Shown: positions 41,738 to 50,501 of the stretch, in pieces
How the letters are laid out: each line of letters starts with the position of its first letter
How positions within the stretch are numbered: the first letter of the stretch is position 1
NCBI RefSeq assembly: GCF_010729105.1
Contig: NZ_AP022573.1
Coordinates: 4,278,001 to 4,342,000 of the forward strand
From: Mycobacterium saskatchewanense
GTDB taxonomy: Bacteria; Actinomycetota; Actinomycetes; Mycobacteriales; Mycobacteriaceae
DNA: 64,000 nucleotides
Direction: 5' to 3'
The notes under the pieces: generated by a model
The model's database searches: none
The model's input: the letters and a program-made list of their open reading frames with translations, nothing else
Told to the model about the DNA's origin: nothing
Translations under genes and position numbers: made by a program

Positions 41738-42554
41738 GCAGGGTGTGGGCCCGTTCGGCCAGCTGTTCGTCGCCGATCCAGCCCCTGCGCCACGCCACCT
41801 CTTCGGGCACGCTGACCTTCAGGCCCTGCCGCCGTTCCAGGGTGCGGACGTAGTCGCTGGCGTCCAGCAACGAGTCGAATGTTCCGGTGTCGAGCCACGC
41901 CGTGCCGCGGGCCATCACCTCGACGGAGAGCCGCCCCCGGTTGAGGTAGATCTGGTTGACCTCGGTGATCTCGTACTCGCCGCGCGCCGATTTCTTGAGG
42001 CCCCTTGCGATGTCGATCACGTCGTTGTCGTAGAAGTACAGTCCCGGCACGGCGAAGTTGGATTTCGGGGTGGCGGGCTTCTCCTCCAGCGAGAGCGCCA
42101 TGCCGTCGTCGGCGAATTCGACGACGCCGTAGGCCGACGGGTTGGCCACCCAGTAGGCGAAAATGGCTCCGCCGCTGATGGTTTGGAAGCGGCTCAAACT
42201 GGTGCCCAGGCGCGGCCCGTAGAAGATGTTGTCGCCCAACACCAATGCCACCGAATCGTTCCCGATGTGGTTGGCGCCCAGGACGAATGCCTGCGCCAGC
42301 CCATCCGGCCTCCCCTGCGTCGCATAGGTGAGGTTGATGCCCCACTGCGACCCGTCACCGAGGAGCCGCTGAAAGCCCCCGGCGTCGTGCGGGGTGGTGA
42401 TGACCAGGATGTCGCGGATTCCGGCCATCATCAGCGTGGACAGCGGGTAGTAGATCATCGGTTTGTCGTACACCGGCAGCAGCTGCTTGCTGATGCCCTT
42501 CGTGATCGGGTGCAGGCGCGTTCCCGAGCCGCCCGCCAAGATGATGCCGCGCAT
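41685..42554 (-). CDS. rmlA: Glucose-1-phosphate thymidylyltransferase RmlA
   Basis: RmlA makes dTDP-glucose, the first step to dTDP-L-rhamnose, which links arabinogalactan to peptidoglycan and is essential in mycobacteria. The 289-residue protein has the nucleotide loop [20 protein letters not shown] at its N-terminus, VLGDNIFYG with the metal Asp, [15 protein letters not shown] and [14 protein letters not shown], all diagnostic of RmlA. Length is normal. The last 53 bp overlap the convergent YibE/F-like gene. A SnoaL-like gene lies upstream on the same strand, 33 bp away. Confidence 0.96.
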   Translation of the reverse strand: MRGIILAGGSGTRLHPITKGISKQLLPVYDKPMIYYPLSTLMMAGIRDILVITTPHDAGGFQRLLGDGSQWGINLTYATQGRPDGLAQAFVLGANHIGNDSVALVLGDNIFYGPRLGTSLSRFQTISGGAIFAYWVANPSAYGVVEFADDGMALSLEEKPATPKSNFAVPGLYFYDNDVIDIARGLKKSARGEYEITEVNQIYLNRGRLSVEVMARGTAWLDTGTFDSLLDASDYVRTLERRQGLKVSVPEEVAWRRGWIGDEQLAERAHTLLKSGYGSYLLELLERRR

Positions 42555-42587
42555 GTTTTTGGCTCCCTATCGATCCCTATTCAACCC

Positions 42588-42941
42588 CTATTCGACGAGG
42601 TCGTCCTCGGTGAGTTCGGTGGCCGCCAGCGCCGACGCCAGGTCCGCGTGCCGGAACACCGAGGTGACGCGGTCGTGGACGACGCGAAAGGCGGACGCGG
42701 CGTCGGCTCCGTCGGCCTTCTGCTCGACGACCACGACGCCCTCGTGCACGTACAGGCGGCCCGGCTCCGCCTTTGCCGGGCCGGCGGCGGCCCACTTGCG
42801 GAGCGCCTCGTGGCCCTGGGCGGCCCCGTGCGCGTCACCGATCTCGATGTCGTCGCTGGACAGGGCCACCAGAGTGTCCAGGTCGGCGGCATTGAGGGCG
42901 TCGTGCCAAGCCAGGACGGTGGCGATCTCCGATGTAGTCAT
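42588..42941 (-). CDS. SnoaL/NTF2-like small protein
   Basis: The 117-residue protein has the NTF2-like/SnoaL-like cone fold pattern: an N-terminal VLAWHDALNAADLDTLVALSS helix pair followed by beta strands (IEIGDAHG, GRLYVHEGVVVVEQ, AFRVVHDRVTSVFR). Members range from ketosteroid-isomerase-type enzymes to ligand-binding proteins. ATG 42941 (MTTSEIATV) was chosen; an ATG three codons upstream is in frame. It may be cotranscribed with rmlA, but its role is not evident. Confidence 0.75.
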   Translation of the reverse strand: MTTSEIATVLAWHDALNAADLDTLVALSSDDIEIGDAHGAAQGHEALRKWAAAGPAKAEPGRLYVHEGVVVVEQKADGADAASAFRVVHDRVTSVFRHADLASALAATELTEDDLVE

Positions 42942-42971
42942 GGTCAGCAAGTTACCGTGTGTCCGCGGTCC

Positions 42972-43727
42972 TCACAGCGGCGTTCGGTCCAGCCAGGTCC
43001 GCCAGACGGCGTCGTCGCCGAAGAGTTGGATGCCAGTGTCGCCGACCGGCACTCGGCGCAGCATCGCCAGCAGAAGCTCGGTGGCAGCGCCGCGCAGCGC
43101 CACGCTGCCCTTGCCGTGCTCGTGCGCCCAGGCGATCTTGCCGCCGTCGGCACGGGCGGTCCACTCGCCCGTTTCGCCCAGGTTCGGGTCGGTGGCGTGC
43201 AGGTGCAGGGTGTCCCCGTGTTCGAGTGGCAGTGGCGCGCCGTTGGCCCCGGCCTGGATCGCGACCCGTTCCAGCCACTCGGTGATGGCGTCGGCCGCGA
43301 TGTCGGGGGCGAGGGTGTACTCACCGCCCAGCGCGAAGGCGGCGTCGGCGCGGTGCACCGCGGTTTCGTGCAGCCGGCGCCGGACCCACCAGTTCGCCGG
43401 ACGGGGCCCGAGGAACGTCCACACGGGCGTCTCGGGGCCCGTCAGCTCGACGGCGTCGACCAGGCGCTGGGCGCCGCCTTGCATCCAAGAGACGGCGTCG
43501 GCCGGATCGGGCGGGGGCTTGCCGCCCTCGACGGCGCGGAGGTCGGGGGCTTCGTCGAGCCGGTCGCGCACGATCTGCGCCGCCCAGCGGTGCCCGCGGC
43601 CGACGTGCCGGAAAAGCTGCTTGAGGTTCCACTCCGGGCAGGTCGGCACCGGCGTGGACTCGTCGATGTCGCGGAACAGTTCCGAAAATGCGCGGTTCTC
43701 GTCGAGGAATGCGGCCGCATAGTCCAC
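42972..43727 (-). CDS. Maleylpyruvate-isomerase-family (MDMPI/DinB-like) protein
   Basis: The 251-residue protein has an N-terminal four-helix DinB-like bundle, with PVPTCPEWNLKQLFRHVGRG carrying the conserved His found in mycothiol-dependent isomerases. A C-terminal domain of the SCP2-like type (ELLLAMLRRVPVGDTGIQL) follows. The name maleylpyruvate isomerase is used for this broad actinobacterial family; the actual reaction, perhaps mycothiol-dependent, is unknown. The start is taken at GTG 43727 (VDYAAAFLDENR) and lacks a strong Shine-Dalgarno, so it is uncertain. It diverges from the 13E12 gene. Confidence 0.75.
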   Translation of the reverse strand: MDYAAAFLDENRAFSELFRDIDESTPVPTCPEWNLKQLFRHVGRGHRWAAQIVRDRLDEAPDLRAVEGGKPPPDPADAVSWMQGGAQRLVDAVELTGPETPVWTFLGPRPANWWVRRRLHETAVHRADAAFALGGEYTLAPDIAADAITEWLERVAIQAGANGAPLPLEHGDTLHLHATDPNLGETGEWTARADGGKIAWAHEHGKGSVALRGAATELLLAMLRRVPVGDTGIQLFGDDAVWRTWLDRTPL

Positions 43728-43822
43728 GGCGGTCAGGCTACTCGCACGGGTTATCCACAGTTGGGAGTTCGTCCACAGGCGGGCGACGGGCCGGCCTCGG
43801 GTGTCGCCGCTGACGACTATTT

Positions 43823-43838
43823 TCGAACACATGTGCGA
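43823..43838. promoter_or_regulatory. LexA/SOS box overlapping the 13E12 start codon
   Basis: TCGAACACATGTGCGA differs at one position from the mycobacterial SOS consensus TCGAAC-N4-GTTCGA. The ATG of the 13E12 gene lies inside it, so the right half-site also codes the first residues (Met-Cys-Asp instead of the usual Met-Phe-Asp). Confidence 0.7.
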
Positions 43839-45045
43839 CACCTTGAGTGTTTCGGAGTTGCGGTCGGCGACCGATGGGCAGCTGGCGGCGATGATCGGGG
43901 CGGGTGCGCGGGACGAGGCGAGGGCCGCGGCGCGGCGGTTGGCGGCGATCGCGGAGTTCGTGGTGCGGCACGCCGATGGGCCGACCGAATCCGCGCATTG
44001 GTCGTGTGACAACTGGGACGCGATGGCCGCCGAGGTGGCCGCGGCCGGGCACGTCAGCCATGCGATGGCCTCGGGGCAGATGTATCTGGCGGTGGCGTTG
44101 CGCAGCCGGCTGTCGCGCGTGGGAGCGTTGTTGGCCCGCGGGGTGATCGGTGTGCGGCTGGCCTCGGCGATCGTGTGGCACACCGACTTGATCAAAGACC
44201 CCGACACCCTGCGTCTGGTCGATGAGGCGCTGGGCGAGGATGCCGCGCAGTTCGGTCCGCTTTCGGTGGCCAAGGCCGGCCAGCGCATCGACGCCATCGT
44301 GTCCCGCCATGACCCCGCCGCGGTGCGCCGCTACCGCGCCGGGGCCCGCGGCCGCCACGTCTCGATCACCCCTGCCGACGACGCGTCGGGCACCGCGGGC
44401 CTGTGGGGGTCGCTGTATGCCACCGACGCCGCCGTGCTCGACCGCCGGTTGACCCAGCTGGCCCGGCAGGTCTGCGACCACGATCCGCGCACCGTCGAGC
44501 AGCGCCGCGCCGACGCCCTGGGCGCCCTGGCCGCCGGCGCCCAGACCCTGGCGTGCGGCTGCGCCAACCCCGACTGCCCCGCCCGCTCCGAGGTCGACCC
44601 GCGCGCCGCGGCGGTGACCATCCATGTGGTGGCCGATGCCGCCGCCCTGACCGCCCCGCCCGACCCGCACACCTCCGGCCAACCCGAGCGCCGACCGCTC
44701 ACCCCCGAGATGACGCTGGCCGAGGCGCTGGCCCCCGACCCCGAACCCGGCCCCCCAACACCACTGCCGCCCGCGGCCCACCTCACCGGCGGGGCCACCC
44801 TGCCCGCCGCGCTGATCGCCGAGCTGGCCCGCGCCGGCGCGCGCGTCAGCCCCCTACTGATGGCCGCCGGGGCGCCCGCCGAGCCGGGCTACCGGCCCTC
44901 GGCCGCGCTGGCCCGGTTCGTCCGCTGCCGCGACCTGACCTGCCGCTTCCCCGGCTGCGACCGCCCCGCCGACCTCACCGACATCGACCACACCATCGCC
45001 TACCCAGCCGGGCCCACCCACCCGTCCAAGGTTAGATGCTGCTAA
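43831..45045 (+). CDS. 13E12-family protein (DUF222 + HNH), truncated by element insertion
   Basis: The 404-residue open frame begins MCDTLSVSELRSATDG and covers the DUF222 domain plus the start of an HNH nuclease domain (CRFPGCDRPADLTDIDHTIAYP). The family then normally continues through a Cys/His-rich KxLCRxHH segment, which is absent. After HPSK the reading runs three codons into foreign DNA and stops, 9 bp before a serine integrase start. The break therefore marks an integration site inside a 13E12 repeat, the same target family used by prophage phiRv1 of M. tuberculosis. The protein has lost the HNH catalytic end and is probably inactive as a nuclease. Confidence 0.88.
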   Translation: MCDTLSVSELRSATDGQLAAMIGAGARDEARAAARRLAAIAEFVVRHADGPTESAHWSCDNWDAMAAEVAAAGHVSHAMASGQMYLAVALRSRLSRVGALLARGVIGVRLASAIVWHTDLIKDPDTLRLVDEALGEDAAQFGPLSVAKAGQRIDAIVSRHDPAAVRRYRAGARGRHVSITPADDASGTAGLWGSLYATDAAVLDRRLTQLARQVCDHDPRTVEQRRADALGALAAGAQTLACGCANPDCPARSEVDPRAAAVTIHVVADAAALTAPPDPHTSGQPERRPLTPEMTLAEALAPDPEPGPPTPLPPAAHLTGGATLPAALIAELARAGARVSPLLMAAGAPAEPGYRPSAALARFVRCRDLTCRFPGCDRPADLTDIDHTIAYPAGPTHPSKVRCC

Positions 45046-45054
45046 TATACCCCC

Positions 45055-46494
45055 ATGGCGAAGATGAAATCCGCTGGTCAGCGGGCTGGGGTGCGGTCGG
45101 CGGCGATTTACGCGCGTATCTCGGCTGATGTGGAGGGCACCGGGTTGGGGGTGGCGCGGCAGTTGGAGGATTGCCGCAAGCTGTCTGCTGACCGCGGTTG
45201 GCCGGTTGGCGATGAGTATGTCGATAACGATGTGTCGGCGTTCTCGGGCAAGCCGCGTCGGCAGTATGCGCGGATGCTGGCCGATCTGGCATCAGGGGCG
45301 CGGGATGCGGTGATCGTCTACAACTTGGACCGGTTGCATCGCCGACCGGTGGAGTTGGAAGAGTTTGTCGCTTTGTGTGAGTCGGTGGGTGTGCGAGACG
45401 TGGCTACCGTGACCGCCGATATTGACCTGGGTAACGATGACGGGTTGTTCATGGCCCGGATTTTCGCCGCGTTCGCCGCCAAGGAGTCCGGGCGCAAGTC
45501 CGCACGTATTCGCCGCAAGATGTTGCAGAACGCCGAACAGGGACTACCGCACGGCTCGGTGCGCCCGTTCGGCTACGAGGACGACAAGATCACGCTGCGG
45601 ACGTCGGAGGCGGCGGTGGTGCGTGAGATGGTGGACCGCTACTTGGCGGGCCAGTCGTTGTTGTCGTTGACGGTGTGGCTCAACGACTCCGGCGTTTCCC
45701 CGGCGGTGGCCAAGTCGTGGCAGACCTCGGCGGTGCGCCAGATCCTGTGCTCGGGCCGTATCGCCGGGCTGCGGGAGCATCGTGGTGAGGTGATCGGGCC
45801 TGCGAAATGGCCGGCGATCATTACGCCGGCGGAGCGGGACCGGATCTTGGCGCGTATCGCGGCGCGGTCGGTGACCAAGACGCGGGCGGCGCGCACATAT
45901 GTGTTGTCAGGGATGCTGCGGTGTGGGCGTTGCGGTAATCGGCTGTATTCGCAAGCCCGGCACAGTAATCCCGATCATCGGGTGCGCCGCTATGTTTGTC
46001 TGAAAGGACCCGATCATGGCGGCTGTGGTCGGCTGACGGTGGTCGCCGAACCGGTTGAGGCTTTGTTGACTGATGCGGTGTTGACCCGCCTGGATTCTCG
46101 GGATCTGGCGAAGGTGTTGGCCGGCAAAGCCAGCCCTAATCATGATGTGGCTGCGTTGGCGGCGGCCGTGGAGGCCGATCAAACGCGCCTCGATGAGCTG
46201 GCCGGTTTGTATGCCGACGGCGCGATCAGCGCGCGGGAGTGGATCGCGGCCCGCGACCCGATCACCAGCCGCATCCAGCAGGCCAGGCGTGACATCGCTG
46301 AGGCCACCGATACCAGTGAGGTTTATGAGTTGGCGGGCACCGGCGGGGCGTTGCGCGGCCAATGGCCGGACCTCGACGTGGAACGCCAGCGGAGCATCGT
46401 CAAATCGATCCTGGATCACGCGGTGATCGCACCGGGCACCCCCGGTTCCCGCAGTCTCGACATTAACCGCGTGCAACCCCATTGGCGCATCTAG
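45055..46494 (+). CDS. Large serine recombinase (phiRv1-type integrase)
   Basis: The 479-residue protein has an N-terminal serine-recombinase domain with nucleophile Ser23 in AAIYARISAD, followed by VIVYNLDRLHRRPVELEEF and RKSARIRRKM. A recombinase domain and a zinc-ribbon (CGRCGNRLYS...CLKG) with coiled coil come next, and the end is VQPHWRI. The overall pattern and the end resemble the phiRv1 integrase Rv1586c (469 residues, ending in a similar motif), which integrates in REP13E12 copies. Its location right at the broken 13E12 gene supports the same specificity. It would need a separate directionality factor for excision. Confidence 0.93.
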   Translation: MAKMKSAGQRAGVRSAAIYARISADVEGTGLGVARQLEDCRKLSADRGWPVGDEYVDNDVSAFSGKPRRQYARMLADLASGARDAVIVYNLDRLHRRPVELEEFVALCESVGVRDVATVTADIDLGNDDGLFMARIFAAFAAKESGRKSARIRRKMLQNAEQGLPHGSVRPFGYEDDKITLRTSEAAVVREMVDRYLAGQSLLSLTVWLNDSGVSPAVAKSWQTSAVRQILCSGRIAGLREHRGEVIGPAKWPAIITPAERDRILARIAARSVTKTRAARTYVLSGMLRCGRCGNRLYSQARHSNPDHRVRRYVCLKGPDHGGCGRLTVVAEPVEALLTDAVLTRLDSRDLAKVLAGKASPNHDVAALAAAVEADQTRLDELAGLYADGAISAREWIAARDPITSRIQQARRDIAEATDTSEVYELAGTGGALRGQWPDLDVERQRSIVKSILDHAVIAPGTPGSRSLDINRVQPHWRI

Positions 46495-46535
46495 GTTTTC
46501 GGCGTCGCGGATGCTCCCTGGCGAGTGCCGAGTGT

Positions 46536-46620
46536 GTGTCTGGGCTGGTGGGCCGTCAAGGCCAAAGCCGCACGCGGTCGAAGCCAGCTTCGAGCCTGGA
46601 CGGCCCACCAGCCCAGACAC
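46536..46620. terminator. Perfect 22-bp stem hairpin between integrase and rep operon
   Basis: The arms 46536-46557 and 46599-46620 are exact reverse complements (22 bp) with a 41-nt loop that itself contains a TCGAAGC/GCTTCGA inverted repeat. It lies 41 bp after the integrase stop and downstream of the convergent minus-strand operon, so a bidirectional terminator is the simplest reading. A single-strand origin, double-strand origin or recombination structure is also possible. There is no T tract. Confidence 0.65.
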
Positions 46621-46711
46621 CAGGAATGCTCTTATCGCCGGGAAGGGTTGTGTTGAAATAACTTTCGTCGTCTATCCGGTTGGCCGGTGACGGTACGGTG
46701 CCTTTGCGTGC

Positions 46712-46885
46712 TCAGCGCAGGAGGGTTGCGATGGCAGCCAGGGTGGTGGGGTCGGTGACGGTGACGGATAGGGCTTGGCGTTCACATGAGGCGGTCAGCC
46801 AGGCTATGAACTCCGGGCGCTCGTGCAGCGGGACCGCGCCGGCATCGTGGTTGTTGGCGGCGCCGCCCGCGGGCGTCGTGGCCAT
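46712..46885 (-). CDS. Small protein coupled to rep (57 aa), unknown
   Basis: A 57-residue frame starts at the ATG that overlaps the rep stop codon (TGATG) and runs MATTPAGGAANNHDAG to the end ATLLR. It has no recognised domain, but HERPEFIAWLTASCERQ and a helical TLAAIATLLR end look like real protein. The tight coupling to rep favours a true gene. Size and place would suit a small accessory or excision factor, but I see no helix-turn-helix that I could defend. Confidence 0.5.
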   Translation of the reverse strand: MATTPAGGAANNHDAGAVPLHERPEFIAWLTASCERQALSVTVTDPTTLAAIATLLR

Positions 46886-48515
46886 CACCCTGCCCCGCGT
46901 GGTGGCGGCGAGATGCGGGTGGAGACAGTCCGGGATTCGGTGATACCGGTGATGCGGGCGCTGATGTGGCGCAGGGCTGCGGAGATGACCAGGACGCGGT
47001 CACCGGCGCTGGCGTGTCCGGCGCGGTCGAACTCCCACAGCATCTCATCGGTGTCGATCGGTTGCTGCTGCCTGCCGGTGCTCGCCGTCACGTCGTCAGC
47101 GAAATGGGCGGATTGCGTATCGTCCTGTCGCCCTGAATGTTTGGCTATCTGGTTACGGGTCCAGGTGGCGCGGGCGGCGCGCAGGGCACCCATGGTGGTC
47201 GAATAGCGCCGCGATTTGGTAGTGATGTGGCCGCGGTAGCCCAGGGTGTGCAGCCAGCGCCCAATCCCCGCCAACGACGGACCCGCGGACGCTGGGTGTT
47301 CGGCGAGTCCGGCGATGGTGGACAGGATGGCCCGCACATGTTCAGTAACGTCGAGTTCGCCGATCGCTTCTGCGGACAGCCGGCGCGCGGTGATGCCGAA
47401 GTCGTGCAGGGATTTGGTGACGTATTTCGCCAGATATGCCGCAACCCTGCGCGGCGACAACCGCGAGGCCGAAGCGACTGCGGTGTCGTCGACTTCGGAA
47501 TCGCTTGCGGTTATTGGTTCGGGTGTCAATGGTTGGGTATCAATTTGGGTGCCGAACCGCACCGTGCGCACCCGCCCGGGTTGGCGTAATCGTCGTCGCC
47601 GGCGGGCACGTCGATACTGACGCGACTGGCAGCGTGTTGGATCAAGGCGGCCAGCTCGGCGGCGGTGATCGCTGACGACCAGCCGGGATGCTGCTCGGCT
47701 ACCGGACGAGACAACCTGCCACCCGCGGGCGGCGGGCCGTGACGATCGTGGTCACCTGATTTCGTGGTGTCGTTGGTGGCGGGTGGCGGGTCGAGGCGGA
47801 TCAGGGCATGGATGTGGGGTATGGCGCGGGCTTGCAATTCAACGACTTTGACGAAGCTGACCCGCACCGAGCCGGGCTTGACGCCAACTGTTTTCAGGTG
47901 CGTCGCCACGGCGCGCCGTAGTGCGATGGTGAACCGCCGCCACAGCTCGGGCAGATGCCAGGTGAACAAGATATGTCCCAGATAGTCGTAGCAGTCCGCG
48001 CACAATGGTTGGCCCACCAGAGGGTCATCGACACTGTGGATTATGGTGCAGCGCAGGCAGTTTCCGTGCCGGCAGCGGCCCGCCGACCTGTTGGGTATGG
48101 CGTGACACGGAGTTCCGGTGGCGTTGTGCACGGCCCCGTAGCTGGGGGCGGTCAAGGTGGTGAACACTTGCGGACGGTTGGCGACCTCGACGGGTATGTC
48201 GTGGTGGCCGCCGGCGGCTCCGGCGTGCACGAGTTGCCAGGTGTCGCGGGCGTAGAGGTCTGAGCATGACGGGCACACCGCGTGACGGCGGTTGTTGCAG
48301 CGCGTCCACACCGTGTGCTGACGCCCGGCGGTGTCGACACCGAGCAGCTGGATCGGGTGGGCGCAGTAACCGACCGATTCCACTCGCCGCCACCACGACC
48401 CGAAACCGGGTGAGGAGGCGCGCCGGCACATCTGGGTGACCACCGCATCGGCATCGATGGTGGCCGGCAGGCCCGGCAGCACGATCACCGGGCTCTGCGT
48501 CGTTACGGTCTTCAC
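46885..48515 (-). pseudogene. RepSA-like replication initiator, split by a frameshift
   Basis: The N-terminal part (from ATG 48515) has a Cys-rich zinc region (RCNNRRHAVCPSCSDLYARD, CRHGNCLRC) and the VVELQARAIPHIHALIRLD motif with the HxH typical of rolling-circle-type RepSA initiators. It stops at 47526. The family continuation (VRFGTQIDTQPL, VAAYLAKYVTKSL) is intact in a different frame that ends at 46885. The frames cross at the ggcggg run near 47570-47580, where one extra base would rejoin them into a ~540-residue protein. This is either a disabling mutation or a sequencing error. It overlaps tra by 4 bp. Confidence 0.8.
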
Positions 48516-49912
48516 CGATTTCCCTGTTCGCCTGAACGCGGTGCCCGAAAGGTGCGGGCCAACAAGGTGATATCGCGATCGGTGACGTGAAAGGCCCGGA
48601 CCCGTATCGGGTCGGCGGTGCCATCGATCATCACGTACCCGATGCCGGGGGTGGTATCAGCGATCAGGTCGCATTCGGCGCCGGCATCGCGGGCTCCTTG
48701 GCCCAAGACCATGGCGGTTTGGGTAGCCTCGGTCATCCGCAGCCCGATCCGCACGGTGAACAACTGCCGTACCGGCAGGGTGTCTTTGGCCGGGTCTTGC
48801 ACCGCGGCTACCACCGATATCCCGACCGCACGCCCTTGGGATAACAGCAGGCCGAGGAGTTGTTCTGTCTCGGCGCGGAGTTTGCGGTCGGTGACATAGG
48901 CGGTCAGCGCGGCGATCTCATCAATGATCAGCACGATCAACGGCTCAGCGAGGGCGGGGGTGTGCAGGCGGGTGTGCCCGCGCAGCCGGGTGGCGCGGGT
49001 CTGCATCAGCTTCACCAGCTCGCGCAGCAGTTCCACGGTGGGCTGACCGGTGTGGTAGCAGAACCGGGCGAACAGCGGCGCGCCAGCACCGAGTTCCATG
49101 CCGCCTTTGGGGTCGATCACCCACAACCGCACCCGCCCCGTTTTAACGTGGGGTGCCAGCCCGGCGATCAGCGACCACAACACCGAGCCTTTGCCGGCTC
49201 CGGTGGCACCGGCGGCCAGGATGTGCTGGCCCAACACCGGTAGGTGCCACCAGCGCCGCGATTCGGTGACCCCGACCCGCACCGCGCCCAGATCGACCGC
49301 CGAACCCGGGGTTGGCATGGGCACCGCGATCGGCTGGCCGAGCACATCCCCGCGGCCGATGATGATCCGCAGCTGGCCCGGCGTGGTGGCGCGGATCGTC
49401 AACCGCTGCGCGTCCCAGGTCGCCGCCAGTGCGAGGGCGCGTTTCTGCCAGTCGGCAATCGACTGGCCGGTCACCACCTTGACGATCAGCACGTCGGCGT
49501 GATGGCCGATCCGCACCGATTGCAGGGCAGGCACCAACGTGCGTTCACCCAGTTTGGCGGTCAGGCCGTGCAGGGCGCAGACCGATTCCCAGTTGCGGTG
49601 ATAACGCCACCACGCCCAGAAACGCTGCCGCAGCGGAGCGCTGACCCACCGGGTGAATGAGGCCGGCTGGCACACCCACCAGCCGAGGTATGCCACGGCC
49701 TCCACAACGGCGGTCAAAACGCCGGCTCGGGCGCCGTGACTGAAACCGACCCAGATGGCGACGACGGTGGGAATGCTCAGGGAGGGAAACAGGATTGCCC
49801 ACCACAGCAGATACCCGGCGGCTTTGAGTAGTCCGACGATCAGCTCGCCGATCCAGTCATCATCGGGTGATGGATTGTTGTTGTGGTTCTTACGGTTTGG
49901 ACTATTCGACAT
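48512..49912 (-). CDS. FtsK/SpoIIIE-type DNA translocase (TraSA/TraB-like)
   Basis: The 466-residue protein has two or more N-terminal membrane helices (residues ~22-80). An FtsK-type motor follows with Walker A GATGAGKGS at 235-243 and Walker B LIVLIIDEIAAL near residue 330, then AVQDPAKDTLPVR. In AICEs a single such hexameric pump moves double-stranded DNA between mycelia or cells. The ATG follows a weak GAAGG and its stop overlaps rep (ATGA). It is the only main operon gene that is intact, and the strongest sign of a conjugative origin. Confidence 0.85.
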   Translation of the reverse strand: MSNSPNRKNHNNNPSPDDDWIGELIVGLLKAAGYLLWWAILFPSLSIPTVVAIWVGFSHGARAGVLTAVVEAVAYLGWWVCQPASFTRWVSAPLRQRFWAWWRYHRNWESVCALHGLTAKLGERTLVPALQSVRIGHHADVLIVKVVTGQSIADWQKRALALAATWDAQRLTIRATTPGQLRIIIGRGDVLGQPIAVPMPTPGSAVDLGAVRVGVTESRRWWHLPVLGQHILAAGATGAGKGSVLWSLIAGLAPHVKTGRVRLWVIDPKGGMELGAGAPLFARFCYHTGQPTVELLRELVKLMQTRATRLRGHTRLHTPALAEPLIVLIIDEIAALTAYVTDRKLRAETEQLLGLLLSQGRAVGISVVAAVQDPAKDTLPVRQLFTVRIGLRMTEATQTAMVLGQGARDAGAECDLIADTTPGIGYVMIDGTADPIRVRAFHVTDRDITLLARTFRAPRSGEQGNR

Positions 49913-49958
49913 GACGGTCTGCCTTCACTTACGACGGGGAAAGAAGGGGCGGGAGCGT

Positions 49959-50005
49959 CGGCCCGGCAGCCCATAGGCGCACGCTGTCGCGGGGCTGCCG
50001 GGCCG
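49959..50005. terminator. 14-bp perfect stem hairpin between pra-like and tra genes
   Basis: The arms 49959-49972 and 49992-50005 are exact complements around a 19-nt loop. It lies directly after the Pra-like stop and ~47 bp before the tra start on the minus strand. It could act as an attenuator or intergenic terminator that lowers transcription into tra and rep. Confidence 0.55.
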
Positions 50006-50013
50006 GCCTGCGG

Positions 50014-50349
50014 TTACCGGGCCTGCTGGCCCGTCTTGACGGTGGCGAGGTCGGTGGCGGTGATGGCTTCGGCGCGGTACGCGATGCCCGAGCGGCCGTC
50101 TTGCGACCACGGCAACGCCACCAGACCCGTCACAGACACCGGCTGGCCGACAACGACTTTCGGTTCCCCGACCACGGTGACCGCCAGCACTTCACCGCCG
50201 GTGGCGTCCAGGGCGATCAGCTGCACCTGCCACAACGCCTGCCCGGTGGCCTTGTCCACGCGCGGTGCACCGGTGTCGAAATTCGTGCGCTGCTCGGGAA
50301 TCCGAGTACAGAGGAACGTCACCCCGGTGGTGTCGATACGTAACTTCAT
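50014..50349 (-). CDS. Pra-like / SCO3933-family element regulatory protein
   Basis: The 111-residue protein (MKLRIDTTGVTFLCTR start) reads as a small OB-like beta protein: DKATGQALWQVQLIALD, VLAVTVVGEPKVVVGQ and VTGLVALPWSQDGRSGIAYR are typical of the SCO3933 family found in actinomycete integrative elements. There the Pra protein activates replication, integration and excision genes. AAGGAAGGA lies 8-10 nt before the ATG. It is the first gene of the minus-strand rep/tra operon and diverges from the XRE/TPR regulator. Activator function is inferred from the pSAM2 model only. Confidence 0.7.
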   Translation of the reverse strand: MKLRIDTTGVTFLCTRIPEQRTNFDTGAPRVDKATGQALWQVQLIALDATGGEVLAVTVVGEPKVVVGQPVSVTGLVALPWSQDGRSGIAYRAEAITATDLATVKTGQQAR

Positions 50350-50501
50350 GGATTGCTGTCCTTCCTTGCGGTGTTGGCGCGGTCTGTTCGGCCGCGACTC
50401 AAGGACAGCGCCATCCCGGATGCGCCCGGAAGTGACAGGCAGTGATACTGGTGATGACCGCACACGCGCACACGTAGCTGACCTGCGCTGATGTATGCGG
50501 C

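Noticed and set aside
43751..43759. Perfect DnaA box TTATCCACA upstream of the 13E12 gene
   Set aside because: A single 9-mer is expected by chance in 64 kb at moderate odds and no cluster is present, so no origin is claimed.
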